Source: Apostichopus japonicus (taxonomy: Eukaryota; Echinodermata; Holothuroidea; Aspidochirotida; Stichopodidae). Taken from it: DNA of 64,000 nt. This document shows, piece after piece, positions 1-15,500 of this stretch (position 1 is its first letter; every line of letters begins with the position of its first letter). The translations under genes were made by a program, and so were the position numbers. The stretch spans positions 9,457,713 to 9,521,712 of the forward strand of contig NC_092574.1 of the NCBI RefSeq assembly GCF_037975245.1, read 5' to 3'. The notes beneath the pieces are model-generated. The model was not told the DNA's origin, searched no databases, and saw only the letters and a list, made by a program, of their open reading frames with translations.

Positions 1-795
1 AATGTTAAGTCTTGTGTTTTAAGCTCACAACGTTATATCATTGAATTTTTATCATTTTTTTTTTTTTTTATCAAATTTTTATCTAACCTTTGGCTGATTT
101 ATGTTGTGGTACATAGAAATCATTCTTTGATTTATTATTTAAATCTTTGTGGTGTTAATATTTTTGCTTTTTGTGTTGATTTGATTAAATTATAATTGTA
201 TGAACTGAAGCAATAACCCCCTGCAAGTGCTACACTTATTGTAGTGTAAAGATGTCTTCCAGTAATGATAAAAGAAAGTCTTGTTATGTTGTGTTATAGT
301 TTAATTTTATTGGAAAGTAATAAAAGCAAAAAAATGTATTAAGATGGTCAGTTAAACTTATAAATTACCTTAAAATAATGCCAATATTATTGACTGGCTC
401 TAGTCTGGATAAATATATCAATTTATATGTTAAGTAAATGTAATCATTCCAATATATTGTTTTTCTCTTTTTATCAAAATGAAACCCACCTTAAAAAGAT
501 CTCGCCTCAGTGAAAGAGAGTTATGGGAATGTCTGAATTCTGCTGAGGAATTCAGCTAGTCTAATACGGTCCATCGAAAAAGAAGAAAGAACAAATATCC
601 ATCGAAAAAAAAGAAACTAAGGTTTTGAGACTATAAAGTGAACTATTGTGTCTCAATGGTTGAATATCAGTTAATACTGCTTTGCTTAGTTTTAGTTACA
701 ATGAAAACTTGATTGTCACAAATTTGTGAATCCCATTTGAAAGGATATTTAAAAAACAGTCCTTAATAATAAAAGATGGCTGGAAAATGTGTTGC
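1..795. other. AT-rich non-coding flank
   Basis: No gene is recognised here. The stretch is AT-rich with homopolymer runs. A short open frame from 481 to 567 (begins MKPTLKRSRLSEREL) could be an exon relic or chance, because no flanking exon or domain supports it. The stretch ends where the 2.35 kb segment that recurs at 10 kb begins. Confidence 0.4.
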
Positions 796-799
796 AAAC

Positions 800-3758
<2,959 letters not shown>

Positions 3759-6700
3759 CAGGGGGTAATCGATGCTCAGGAGCCCAAATCTGCAACTCCC
3801 AGATCCATATCTGCTTTCGTTCGGGAGATACGTGGTCCCAGAGTACAAGATAGAAATACGTGTTCTTTATAAGACTGTGCACAATTTGGAAAACATCCTC
3901 TTTTCAGCCCCCTCGCTTGTCCTCTCTGAAACACCCATCGACATTTAAATAGGACGTGGAGTAGAAGACACCCTTGTCTTTGTTATACACCAATTTCGTG
4001 TAATTATCTGACCGGGAAAGGCTTTTTGTCTATATTATTTCTATTTGCGCCAAAAATAGGTGTTTTGTCTTTCAAAGTTAAAAAAGTACCTCATTTTGGT
4101 ACCCAATTCGAAAATAAACTTCAGATTCGTAATCAGCGTGTCGCGAACTACCAGAAAAGATACACATTTATCGCCTTTGCGCCCTCTTATGGCACTTTTT
4201 TCGCTCAGTTTGCAACTTCAGATGAACAAAAGAAAAGCGAAAAACTTTTAGGGACAACAAAAGATTTTAATCCTTTGTTCGTCGTAAAAGTTTTTCGCTC
4301 TTCCTTGTTTATGAGGGGAAAAAACTTTTTGTCGTAAAAGCGATAAATGTGTATCTTTTCTGGTAGTTTGCGACACCCTGATTACGAATCTGAAATTTAT
4401 TTTCGAATTGGGTGTTGTGTGGGGGCGTGGGGGCCAGAAAACTGATTTAAAAAACAACCGTAAGGGTATTTATCACTTGCAATTTTTGCAAAAAATTGAC
4501 CCAAACTCGATTTCGCCCAAATGACTCAACAGGGGGTAATCGATGCTCAGGAGCCCAAATCTGCAACTCCCAGGTCCATATCTGCTTCCGTTTGGGAGAT
4601 ACGTGGTCCCAGAGTACAAGATAGAAATACGTGTTCTTTATAAGACTGTGCACAATTTGGAAAACATCCTCTTTTCAGCCCGCTCGCTTGTCCTCTCTGA
4701 AACACCCATCGACATTTAAATAGGACGTGGAGTAGAAGACACCCTTGTCTTTGTTATACACCAATTTCGTGTCATTATCTGACCGGGAAAGGCTTTTTGT
4801 CTATATTATTTCTATTTGCGCCAAAAATAGGTGTTTTGTCTTTCAAAGTTAAAAAAGTACCTCATTTTGGTACCCAATTCGAAAATAAACTTCAGATTCG
4901 TAATCAGCGTGTCGCGAACTACCAGAAAAGATACACATTTATCGCCTTTGCGCCCTCTTATGGCACTTTTTTCGCTCAGTTTGCAACTTCAGATGAACAA
5001 AAGAAAAGCGAAAAACTTTTAGGGACAACAAAAGATTTTAATCCTTTGTTCGCCGTAAAAGTTTTTCGCTCTTCCTTGTTTATGAGGGGAAAAAACTTTT
5101 TGTCGTAAAAGCGATAAATGTGTATCTTTTTTGGTAGTTTGCGACACGCTGATTACGAATCTGAAATTTATTTTCGAATTGGGTGTTGGGGGCCAGAAAA
5201 CTGATTTAAAAAACAACCGTAAGGGTATTTATCACTTGCAATTTTTGCAAAAAATTGACCCAAACTCGATTTCGCCCAAATGACTCAACAGGGGGTAATC
5301 GATGCTCAGGAGCCCAAATCTGCAACTCCCAGGTCCATATCTGCTTCCGTTCGGGAGATACGTGGTCCCAGAGTACAAGATAGAAATACGTATTCTTTAT
5401 AAGACTGTGCACAATTTGGAAAACATCCTCTTTTCAGCCCCCTCGCTTGTCCTCTCTGAAACACCCATCGACATTTAAATAGGACGTGGAGTAGAAGACA
5501 CCCTTGTCTTTGTTATACACCAATTTCGTGTAATTATCTGACCGGGAAAGGCTTTTTGTCTATATTATTTCTATTTGCGCCAAAAATAGGTGTTTTGTCT
5601 TTCAAAGTTAAAAAAGTACCTCATTTTGGTACCCAATTCGAAAATAAACTTCAGATTCGTAATCAGCGTGTCGCGAACTACCAGAAAAGATACACATTTA
5701 TCGCCTTTGCGCCCTCTTATGGCACTTTTTTCGCACAGTTTGCAACTTCAGATGAACAAAAGAAAAGCGAAAAACTTTTAGGGACAACAAAAGATTTTAA
5801 TCCTTTGTTCGCCGTAAAAGTTTTTCGCTCTTCCTTGTTTATGAGGGGAAAAAACTTTTTGTCGTAAAAGCGATAAATATGTATCTTTTCTGGTAGTTTG
5901 CGACACGCTGATTACGAATCTGAAATTTATTTTCGAATTGGGTGTTGTGTGGGGGCGTGGGGGCCAGAAAACTGATTTAAAAAACAACCGTAAGGGTATT
6001 TATCACTTGCAATTTTTGCAAAAAATTGACCCAAACTCGATTTCGCCCAAATGACTCAACAGGGGGTAATCGATGCTCAGGAGCCCAAATCTGCAACTCC
6101 CAGGTCCATATCTGCTTCCGTTCGGGAGATACGTGGTCCCAGAGTACAAGATAGAAATACGTATTCTTTATAAGACTGTGCACAATTTGGAAAACATCCT
6201 CTTTTCAGCCCCCTCGCTTGTCCTCTCTGAAACACCCATCGACATTTAAATAGGACGTGGAGTAGAAGACACCCTTGTCTTTGTTATACACCAATTTCGT
6301 GTAATTATCTGACCGGGAAAGGCTTTTTGTCTATATTATTTCTATTTGCGCCAAAAATAGGTGTTTTGTCTTTCAAAGTTAAAAAAGTACCTCATTTTGG
6401 TACCCAATTCGAAAATAAACTTCAGATTCGTAATCAGCGTGTCGCGAACTACCAGAAAAGATACACATTTATCGCCTTTGCGCCCTCTTATGGCACTTTT
6501 TTCGCTCAGTTTGCAACTTCAGATGAACAAAAGAAAAGCGAAAAACTTTTAGGGACAACAAAAGATTTTAATCCTTTGTTCGCCGTAAAAGTTTTTCGCT
6601 CTTCCTTGTTTATGAGGGGAAAAAACTTTTTGTCGTAAAAGCGATAAATGTGTATCTTTTCTGGTAGTTTGCGACACCCTGATTACGAATCTGAAATTTA

Positions 6701-8099
6701 TTTTCGAATTGGGTGTTGTGTGGGGGCGTGGGGGCCAGAAAACTGATTTAAAAAACAACCGTAAGGGTATTTATCACTTGCAATTTTTGCAAAAAATTGA
6801 CCCAAACTCGATTTCGCCCAAATGACTCAACAGGGGGTAATCGATGCTCAGGAGCCCAAATCTGCAACTCCCAGGTCCATATCTGCTTCCGTTTGGGAGA
6901 TACGTGGTCTCAGAGTACAAGATAGAAATACGTGTTCTTTATAAGACTGTGCACAATTTGGAAAACATCCTCTTTTCAGCCCCCTCGCTTGTCCTCTCTG
7001 AAACACCCATCGACATTTAAATAGGACGTGGAGTAGAAGACACCCTTGTCTTTGTTATACACCAATTTCGTGTCATTATCTGACCGGGAAAGGCTTTTTG
7101 TCTATATTATTTCTATTTGCGCCAAAAATAGGTGTTTTGTCTTTCAAAGTTAAAAAAGTACCTCATTTTGGTACCCAATTCGAAAATAAACTTCAGATTC
7201 GTAATCAGCGTGTCGCGAACTACCAGAAAAGATACACATTTATTGCCTTTGCGCCCTCTTATGGCACTTTTTTCGCTCAGTTTGCAACTTCAGATGAACA
7301 AAAGAAAAGCGAAAAACTTTTAGGGACAACAAAAGATTTTAATCCTTTGTTCGCCGTAAAAGTTTTTCGCTCTTCCTTGTTTATGTGGGGAACAAACTTT
7401 TTGTCGTAAAAGCGATAAATGTGTATCTCTTTTGGTAGTTTGCGACACGCTGATTACGAATCTGAAATTTATTTTCGAATTGGGTGTTGTGTGGGGGCGT
7501 GGGGGCCAGAAAACTGATTTAAAAAACAACCGTAAGGGTATTTATCACTTGCAATTTTTGCAAAAAATTGACCCAAACTCGATTTCGCCCAAATGACTCA
7601 ACAGGGGGTAATCGATGCTCAGGAGCCCAAATCTGCAACTCCCAGGTCCATATCTGCTTCCGTTCGGGAGATACGTGGTCCCAGAGTACAAGATAGAAAT
7701 ACGTGTTCTTTATAAGACTGTGCACAATTTGGAAAACATCCTCTTTTCAGCCCCCTCGCTTGTCCTCTCTGAAACACCCATCGACATTTAAATAGGACGT
7801 GGAGTAGAAGACACCCTTGTCTTTGTTATACACCAATTTCGTGTAATTATCTGACCGGGAAAGGCTTTTGTCTATATTATTTCTATTTGCGCCAAAAATA
7901 GGTGTTTTGTATTTCAAAGTTAAAAAAGTACCTCATTTTGGTACCCAATTCGAAAATAAACTTCAGATTCGTAATCAGCGTGTCGCGAACTACCAAAAAA
8001 GATACACATTTATCGCCTTTGCGCCCTCTTATGGCACTTTTTTCGCTCAGTTTGCAACTTCAGATGAACAAAAGAAAAGCGAAAAACTTTTAGGGACAA
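3759..8099 (+). repeat. 771 bp tandem array, six forward units
   Basis: Units begin at the landmark CAGGGGGTAATCGATGCTC at 3759, 4530, 5289, 6060, 6831 and 7602, giving spacings of 771, 759, 771, 771 and 771. The 759 bp unit lacks 12 bp near 5190, in a G-rich stretch after the right palindrome arm. Units are nearly identical, so the array was recently amplified or homogenised. Each unit contains a ~311 bp foldback element. A 103-codon frame repeats in every unit, but this follows from the units being near-identical and is not evidence of coding. Confidence 0.95.
4102..4412. mobile_element. foldback (MITE-like) palindrome within array unit
   Basis: Arms of about 77 bp (4102-4178 and 4336-4412) are imperfect inverted repeats beginning CCCAATTCGAAAATAAA and ending in its complement. 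Inside is a second inverted repeat, AGCGAAAAACTTTTA (4236-4250) with its complement at 4286-4300. The whole 311 bp can fold as a nested hairpin. No transposase frame is present. The same element occurs in every array unit; this is the representative in unit 1. Calling it a non-autonomous DNA element is an inference; a satellite-internal palindrome is the alternative. Confidence 0.7.
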
Positions 8100-9690
8100 C
8101 AAAAGATTTTAATCCTTTGTTCGTCGTAAAAGTTTTTCGCTCTTCCTTGTTTATGAGGGGAAAAAAACTTTTTGTCGTAAAAGCGATAAATGTGTATCTT
8201 TTCTGGTAGTTCGCGACACGCTGCTTACGAATCTGAAGTTTATTTTCGAATTGGGTACCAAAATGAGGTACTTTTTTAACTTTGAAATACAAAACACCTA
8301 TTTTTGGCGCAAATAGAAATAATATAGACAAAAGCCTTTCCCGGTCAGATAATTACACGAAATTGGTGTATAACAAAGACAAGGGTGTCTTCTACTCCAC
8401 GTCCTATTTAAATGTCGATGGGTGTTTCAGAGAGGACAAGCGAGGGGGCTGAAAAGAGGATGTTTTCCAAATTGTGCACAGTCTTATAAAGAACACGTAT
8501 TTCTATCTTGTACTCTGGGACCACGTATCTCCCGAACGGAAGCAGATATGGACCTGGGAGTTGCAGATTTGGGCTCCTGAGCATCGATTACCCCCTGTTG
8601 AGTCATTTGGGCGAAATCGAGTTTGGGTCAATTTTTTGCAAAAATTGCAAGTGATAAATACCCTTACGGTTGTTTTTTAAATCAGTTTTCTGGCCCCCAC
8701 GCCCCCACACAACACCCAATTCGAAAATAAATTTCAGATTCGTAATCAGCGTGTCGCAAACTACCAGAAAAGATACACATTTATCGCTTTTACGACAAAA
8801 AGTTTTTTCCCCTCATAAACAAGGAAGAGCGAAAAACTTTTACGGCGAACAAAGGATTAAAATCTTTTGTTGTCCCTAAAAGTTTTTCGCTTTTCTTTTG
8901 TTCATCTGAAGTTGCAAACTGAGCGAAAAAAGTGCCATAAGAGGGCGCAAAGGCGATAAATGTGTATCTTTTTTGGTAGTTCGCGACACGCTGATTACGA
9001 ATCTGAAGTTTATTTTCGAATTGGGTACCAAAATGAGGTACTTTTTTAACTTTGAAAGACAAAACACCTATTTTTGGCGCAAATAGAAATAATATAGACA
9101 AAAGCCTTTCCCGGTCAGATAATTACACGAAATTGGTGTATAACAAAGACAAGGGTGTCTTCTACTCCACGTCCTATTTAAATGTCGATGGATGTTTCAG
9201 AGAGGACAAGCGAGGGGGCTGAAAAGAGGATGTTTTCCAAATTGTGCACAGTCTTATAAAGAACACGTATTTCTATCTTGTACTCTGGGACCACGTATCT
9301 CCCGAACGGAAGCAGATATGGATCTGGGAGTTGCAGATTTGGGCTCCTGAGCATCGATTACCCCCTGTTGAGTCATTTGGGCGAAATCGAGTTTGGGTCA
9401 ATTTTTTGCAAAAATTGCAAGTGATAAATACCCTTACGGTTGTTTTTTAAATCAGTTTTCTGCCCCCCCCCCACGCCCCCACACAACACCCAATTCGAAA
9501 ATAAATTTCAGATTCGTAATCAGCGTGTCGCAAACTACCAGAAAAGATACACATTTATCGCTTTTACGACAAAAAAATGTTTCCCCTCAAAAACAAGGTA
9601 GACCGAAAAACTTTTACGACGAACAAAGGATTAAAATCTTTTGTTGTCCCTAAAAGTTTTTCGCTTTTCTTTTGTTCATCTGAAGTTGCA
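8100..9690 (-). repeat. 771 bp array, inverted units
   Basis: The same unit continues in reverse orientation: the unit landmark appears as its reverse complement ending at 8597 and 9367 (spacing 770). The switch lies inside the foldback element of the sixth forward unit. The inverted units share private variants with forward unit 6, such as a missing T in the GGCTTTTG tract (7863, 8325, 9096), so they probably arose by inverted duplication from that unit. The final partial unit diverges after about 9690, where it runs into a longer foldback element. Confidence 0.93.
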
Positions 9691-9938
9691 AATTGAGCGA
9701 AAGATGAGGGCGCTCGACGCATCTTGCCAGTGATACGTGATTTCAAAGCAGTCAAATCAAACCTTTGTTTGTCATCTTGAGTTTTATCTTGACATTTATG
9801 AATAAATGGGTCAAATTTCGGGAAAAATTTTGGGAAAAACTGCGAACGGTTTTTTTCAGGTGAAAAAAACATTTTGTCGCGAAGGCGATAAATGTGTATC
9901 TTTTCTGGCAGTTCGCGACACGCTGATTACGAATCATT
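9511..9938. mobile_element. longer foldback element at array end
   Basis: A ~428 bp relative of the unit palindrome. Terminal inverted repeats of about 70 bp begin GATTCGTAATCAGCGTGTCG at 9511 and end with the complementary sequence at 9938. The interior from about 9700 to 9870 is unlike the array units, while the left interior still matches them. It may be the fuller form from which the array palindrome derives by internal deletion. No coding capacity is seen. Confidence 0.6.
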
Positions 9939-9994
9939 TCTGAAGTTTTGCATATCTGCATACATTAACCGTTTTATACATCCCTTTTTAATAT

Positions 9995-12369
9995 CTAGCA
10001 TTTTTGGTAACATTGCAAGACTTACGGATATTAATTCATTTAGTGATGTGTTCGCATTCTGAAGGAAGCACTAGTCCATTTGGTACTGACCCTCAGAAAT
10101 AAATTTAATTTGAAATTGAGAAAAAGCCGAATGGATCTTATTTTGAGATAATCACGAGGAAGAAGAACCAAACGTCCGAGATATGAGCACAGCAATTATA
10201 AAAATGCTTTCAAGAGGTAGAAAATGTACGAATTATTCACACATGCAAACACCCACACCAAAACAGGGGCAAGTTTTCACATCTCCAAAAAGTTGAAAAA
10301 AAAAACATTACAAGATAAGTTCATTCATCTCTGTTTATGATCATTGCCTTCTTGCTTATTGTTATTTTATTCGGAGGCTCATTTCTGTTTATTTCATGCT
10401 ATGACTGGAAGCTATTATTAGTATTTGATTGACTTAACTTTTTCCATGTGTACCTCTTTGTTTGGATAGAGGAGTCTTCGTATTCAGAGAATAACCTTTG
10501 TTTTTCCACAAAATATTCAAATATCGTCATGAAATTGAGAGCAAGTATTAGTAGTTGGACTAAGTTCTTGGACTCACAACCACATCACATTTCCTTGGCT
10601 TGTTCACATCTTTCAGATCACAGTAATTTTTTTTTGTGTGATTTTATCGATATTGTTTCATGTTTAGTTTTGTCTTTTTCTGAGAGGTTTTGTAATAGGT
10701 TCTGAAAAACTGTGTTAGAGAGACAACATTTCTGTTTCTCTAAATCATGTCAGATTGTAGACTAGTTAGTTATGGGTTCATAGTTAGTTGGTCGGCATTG
10801 CTCCAAAATATGCAATAACAAATAAGCATTAACTCATATTTTCATTTTTTTTTTAAAAATGGAATACAGTTTTGGATTAGATCTGCCAGTTAGAACTTCC
10901 ATGTTTTCTTGTGTGTTTGTTATTTAGATTTTTTTTTTTATTTCTTGGTAGCAATTTGAAAATAATATGGTAACTTTATTGATGAACTAGCAATGTGATG
11001 AAATTAAATAAGTACACCTTGAAATTGTAATTTTTTGTTTAATTTTTATGACAATGATATTTTCTAAATTATGTATGTAAATTACATTTCTTTTGTTCTT
11101 ATGTAAGTCATATTTAGCACATCATGTAGGCAAGACTAGATAAGTCTAATAAGACTAGATAAGTCTAGATAAGTTCTAATTAATATTCATATCTGACAAA
11201 TTAATCATATGTCCACAGAAGCTGTTGTTCAGTTCTAACCCTTGTGGAAATTTGTGGTGTAGTTATGTTTGAAGTTATCTATATTTTTTACTATAATTTA
11301 ATGAGAACCCTCTGTAGTTCTTCGTTTATTTATAAGGCTGTGGAATATCAAATGCCATACAAAGTTAGAGGATGTGGAGATTGGATGAAGGAAGGGAAGG
11401 GATAGAAAAGTGTGAATCAATTGGTGAGATCAATAGATAGGAACCAGTTAATGGTTGTCTGTATTTCAGTGGTGTACTTTTCTGCCAGCTCAAGTAATGA
11501 TTTCTTTATAGAACAGTACTTTGTGTTTCAGTCTGTCTGCTTCCAAAACAGTCAAAGCCAACCCTGATATTTGTGCCATTCGAGAGGCAGTTTTGGCAAC
11601 GACTAAAAAGACTTAAAATATTTTGCACTGCTGCTGCTTGTCAAGCCCACCTCAATCTCGTTCCTATCAAACAGTGGGTATCCTTGTTTGAAGGCCTTTG
11701 CTTAACATTTTTGCTAATAATCCTTTCGGAGGTGACTCGGCGAGCAATGAATTGCAGTGGGTGGTTTGTGATGGCGTCTGGGTAAATGGTCTTCAAGATC
11801 ATTTCTCAATATATTTTTGTTAACTTCCCTCTGGGTAAGGCGAGGGGTGGAGGGGGGTGCTTGGTGGGGATGGAAAGTAGACATGTGACTTCAGTGGGAC
11901 AAGGGCACAATCTGAATACTTTGTTTAATCCTGAGGTACTTCATTGATATCACATGTGACCCATACTGAAAGGTAGTTAGAACCCCTTAGTTTTTTTTTA
12001 TTATGTATCTTGTTCCTGACGAGATATGGCACCGTTTTGCCTCTCTGTAATAAATAATTTTAGGGAAATTTGTTACATATTTGATTAATGATATAACAAA
12101 GACCTTAGTCAATTTTATTTTGGTGAGAATATCTAAACTTCAGGAATATTTATATTATTATTATTACTATTTTTTTCTTAAATCAAGTGTATTCACAGAC
12201 TTTTCTTCTTCCATAACACCAAACCCACTGATTACTGCTATTACTTAAAACCATTATTATATAGAAAAGTTTGCACTTCCTTTTGAAAATCAAAAGTGTA
12301 TTTTGTACAAATAAATGTTGCTGTACTCACATGAAATATCATCTAGCTTTTTCATTTTTTTGGGTCTCA
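9995..12369 (+). repeat. 2.35 kb direct repeat, copy B
   Basis: Second copy of the segment at 800-3140, same orientation, collinear throughout. It carries a small local duplication (11138-11172) built from a TAGATAAGTCTA motif that copy A lacks. At its right end copy A runs into the microsatellite, whereas this copy runs into unrelated sequence after about 12369. The two copies lie about 9.2 kb apart and bracket the microsatellite and the 771 bp array. Confidence 0.85.
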
Positions 12370-12448
12370 TTGTCTACATCTTGAGTGAGGTACAATATTT
12401 AAATTAGGTGAGTGATTGGAAGTAAAACCAATGTCAAAGCCATGTTTG

Positions 12449-12500
12449 GTTTTTGCAGAGCTTTCGAGCAAAACTAGCTCTTCTTCAGTGCATGATCACC
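12449..12500 (-). ncRNA. degenerate hammerhead-like motif
   Basis: On the minus strand the segment reads CTGAAGA, then a short hairpin (GAGC paired with GCTC), then GAAA. This matches the order of hammerhead ribozyme core elements but with A for U in the CUGAUGA box. Stem I would be weak. A (TA)n tract follows about 40 bp away. Hammerheads of this layout are known from retroelements such as Penelope-like elements. This copy looks inactive or is only a relic, and chance resemblance is possible. Confidence 0.35.
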
Positions 12501-12531
12501 AAAAGTGACAAGGAGTAGCAGGAATTGAAAC

Positions 12532-12536
<5 letters not shown>

Positions 12537-12583
<47 letters not shown>
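12537..12583. repeat. (TA)n microsatellite
   Basis: About 47 bp of alternating TA directly after the hammerhead-like relic and its short flank. Confidence 0.95.
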
Positions 12584-12586
<3 letters not shown>

Positions 12587-15500
12587 CAAGGACTTTAACA
12601 GGGAAGGGTAAACAATTATTGTAGTTAGCTTTGAACCGAAAGGAACACTCTACACTGATTGGTGATATTCCAATGTCCAAAACGACAGAGGATTATTATC
12701 GCATTGGGTGATATTTAAATAGCTGTATACACTCAATAGAGATTATGGGATAGTAAGAGAAGTGAAGACTAACCATACCCCCTTCCCCTACCGCCCTAAT
12801 CTTCATCTCCAGATTTACAACTTTGGGGCCCAGTGGTGGAATAAGGGATCGGCTAAGATTCCTGGCATTAAATGAATGTATAATGAGGCATCTATAAGTC
12901 TGGAACGGTGAGACATAGAGATTATCAAAAGATGACTCACAAGATAAAAAAGTTCAGATAGGATTCTGCAGCGATTCATGTGATAGAATGACGTGTTACA
13001 AAAATTTGTGGGCAATTTCTCACATAAATCAAATACAATTGAGACTACACAAAATTACTTACAAAGAAACTGCACTGCATGACTTCATGACCAGGATAAA
13101 AAACAAAAAATACTGCTACAAAAGGAAAGGAACAAGAGTAAAAACAAGATGACATAAATGATACAAAATAAATAGAGAAAACAAGAAATGGTAGATAGAT
13201 TTTTATACAACTATACATGGAAGAAAGAATCATGTTATTCTCTGAACGACTTCAGAAGAAAAAACCAATAGTACATCAGCAAATATTGTCAAGTCCTTTT
13301 ACCCCTCCCTCCCACCCCCTCCAACCGTTCCCTCTCCCCCAAACCACCAACATCACAACAGACAGGACACCAACCACTGACAGAGTTTAAAAGCATCAAG
13401 TTTTAATGGGTGCCGAAACTATACATACGGTGCACAATTGATTAATGGTGCTAAAGTTTATAACAGTAATAGATTATTCATACTTAAGGGTTTCAACAGT
13501 GGCTGTGTTGATGGTGCTCAAAAGTTAAGTAAGGTTATATATGATGGTGCTACAAGGTTTTTAACCAGTTATTGATTATTGATACTTCCGGTTTTAAAAG
13601 AGGCTGTTTTTGATGGTGCTCAAAGGTTTAAGGTTATATTGACTGTGCTACAGGGGTCACACAGTTGCTGCTGATTAATTGTGTTACTGGTATAACCAGC
13701 CACTTGTGTGTGGTGTCGCAGGCTTTGAGGCACAACGTCATACCTCATGCAGCAGTGAAGCATCGAGTCGGCTATTTATTTATGCTGCACTTGGGATAAA
13801 TGGAGAATCATAAAATAGATTTAGATCTTTGGTATTACAAGTTTGAAACAACGTGAATGATTCAGATTCACATCGGTTTCTACAGAAACAACTACTTAAT
13901 GGTGTATATGGGAAATAGATGTGCAGATATTTAGGTTTACCCTAAGATTATTGATTCATGTTTTAACTTCCATGCAATATATGCAACTAGCAAACCCTAA
14001 TAAGGAGCAAAAAATCAAAATATTAGTCTTGTTAGTGAGTTTTTGTTTGTTTGGTAACACTAAGCTAATTTAGCCGTACTGACGGTATTATTACTTTTAA
14101 ATGAATACTGTCTTGAAACTGAAGTGACAAACTTAGACAAAATGTGAGACATTCTTTCAAAGAAGGTAGTAAAATAAAGAAAGAAAAGTTATTACATTTA
14201 AAACTACCTCCTCTCCTCCCCCCCCCCCCCAAAATATAGATATGATAAATAACCTTAGGATTAGCAGCCTTTATACAAAGATTGCTTTTAGTGTTACGAT
14301 ATCACTCTACTGATTCTAAATTCTATCCAAATTTACAAAGAAGTTCTCCATCGATGAGGTATTCAACGATTGTGATGAACAGCATGGTAGGCCCGCCAAA
14401 CAAACCTTGATCATACCATGATTTTATCTGTGACATTCCCATTGTAAGACTCCAATCCGACTGAAGAAGTTATTTAAATGTTCCTTCTAACCCACATTTC
14501 TGTTAAAAAAAGTTTAATTTTGGTAGGCCAAACTTTGGTCCGATAAATATGAACTTTGGTCACGCTTTCACTATCCTATCGTGACGTTTTGCTATACAAG
14601 TCCAGCATAAGTTAGGATCTGCTGTGCTCATAACGTACAACTTTGTGATGCCTACGCTGTAAGTTACTTAATATTACTTTGTCATTGTTTAGCATTGTAA
14701 TACAATCGATGGTATGCAGAGCTGATGACTAGAGACGAAGGTGATGACAGGCATTGGACCAGTCTATATCACAGACTCACAGTCAAATAACTCTTTATTT
14801 GGAAGACACAATGAAAACAATTATGAACAGACAGACTGACAACAGGAGAGACATTCCCTACCTACCCCCACCCCCCTCTGACCTTCCCTATTCCCATCTG
14901 ACCTTCCCTACCTCCTCCCCTCCCCCCTTCTCAGCCTGACTCAACAACTACAGGCCACCATTTTCATCATAATCAACATTTGGCCAGATCGAGTCGAAAA
15001 TTATTCAAACACAAGACCACTGGAAGTGAGTAGGAATTATCGACATTTTCTTTTTAAGCAAAAACATGGAGTACTGTCTACACTCAAAGATTCACCATCA
15101 GTACTGTCGTCATTGCAACTTTGCGCTACACTCTCAGTTTCTACGACATTAAATTATTACTTTTTCATACCCCCACCTAGCAACCATTCCAAACTGTTTC
15201 GAGACAACATTGAGAAGTGATAGAGCTCTGCACTTTTATGCATTGTCTGATATCAACCAACTTCAAAAACGAGCAACCGGAATATCCTCAGATATCTCTA
15301 GACTGGAGAACTTGGTTTTATGTAGTTAGTTCTGGTTGAGTTTGCCAAAATCTTGTGGTACCATACCCTAATTTTTTAATTTTTTTTTTGTCAAGGAAAG
15401 CGCAACCTCTTACTGCTGGGTACTATAGTTGATGATAAAATAAGACGGCCACTTCAAAGATTTGCAAGTGAAAGACTAAAACTGTTCGTTCATAATTAGT

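Noticed and set aside
4026-9101. A 103-codon frame repeated in nearly every array unit, plus 63-69 codon frames
   Set aside because: The units are near-identical, so any frame would recur. The frame crosses the foldback arms, has no domain or splice context, and changes between units are not biased to silent sites as far as I can see.
3759-9367. CRISPR-like array
   Set aside because: The repeats are 771 bp with no spacers, in a spliced-gene eukaryotic context.
14719-14750. Another hammerhead (CTGATGA at 14720)
   Set aside because: The second box reads GAAG, not GAAA, and no stem I pairing is found.
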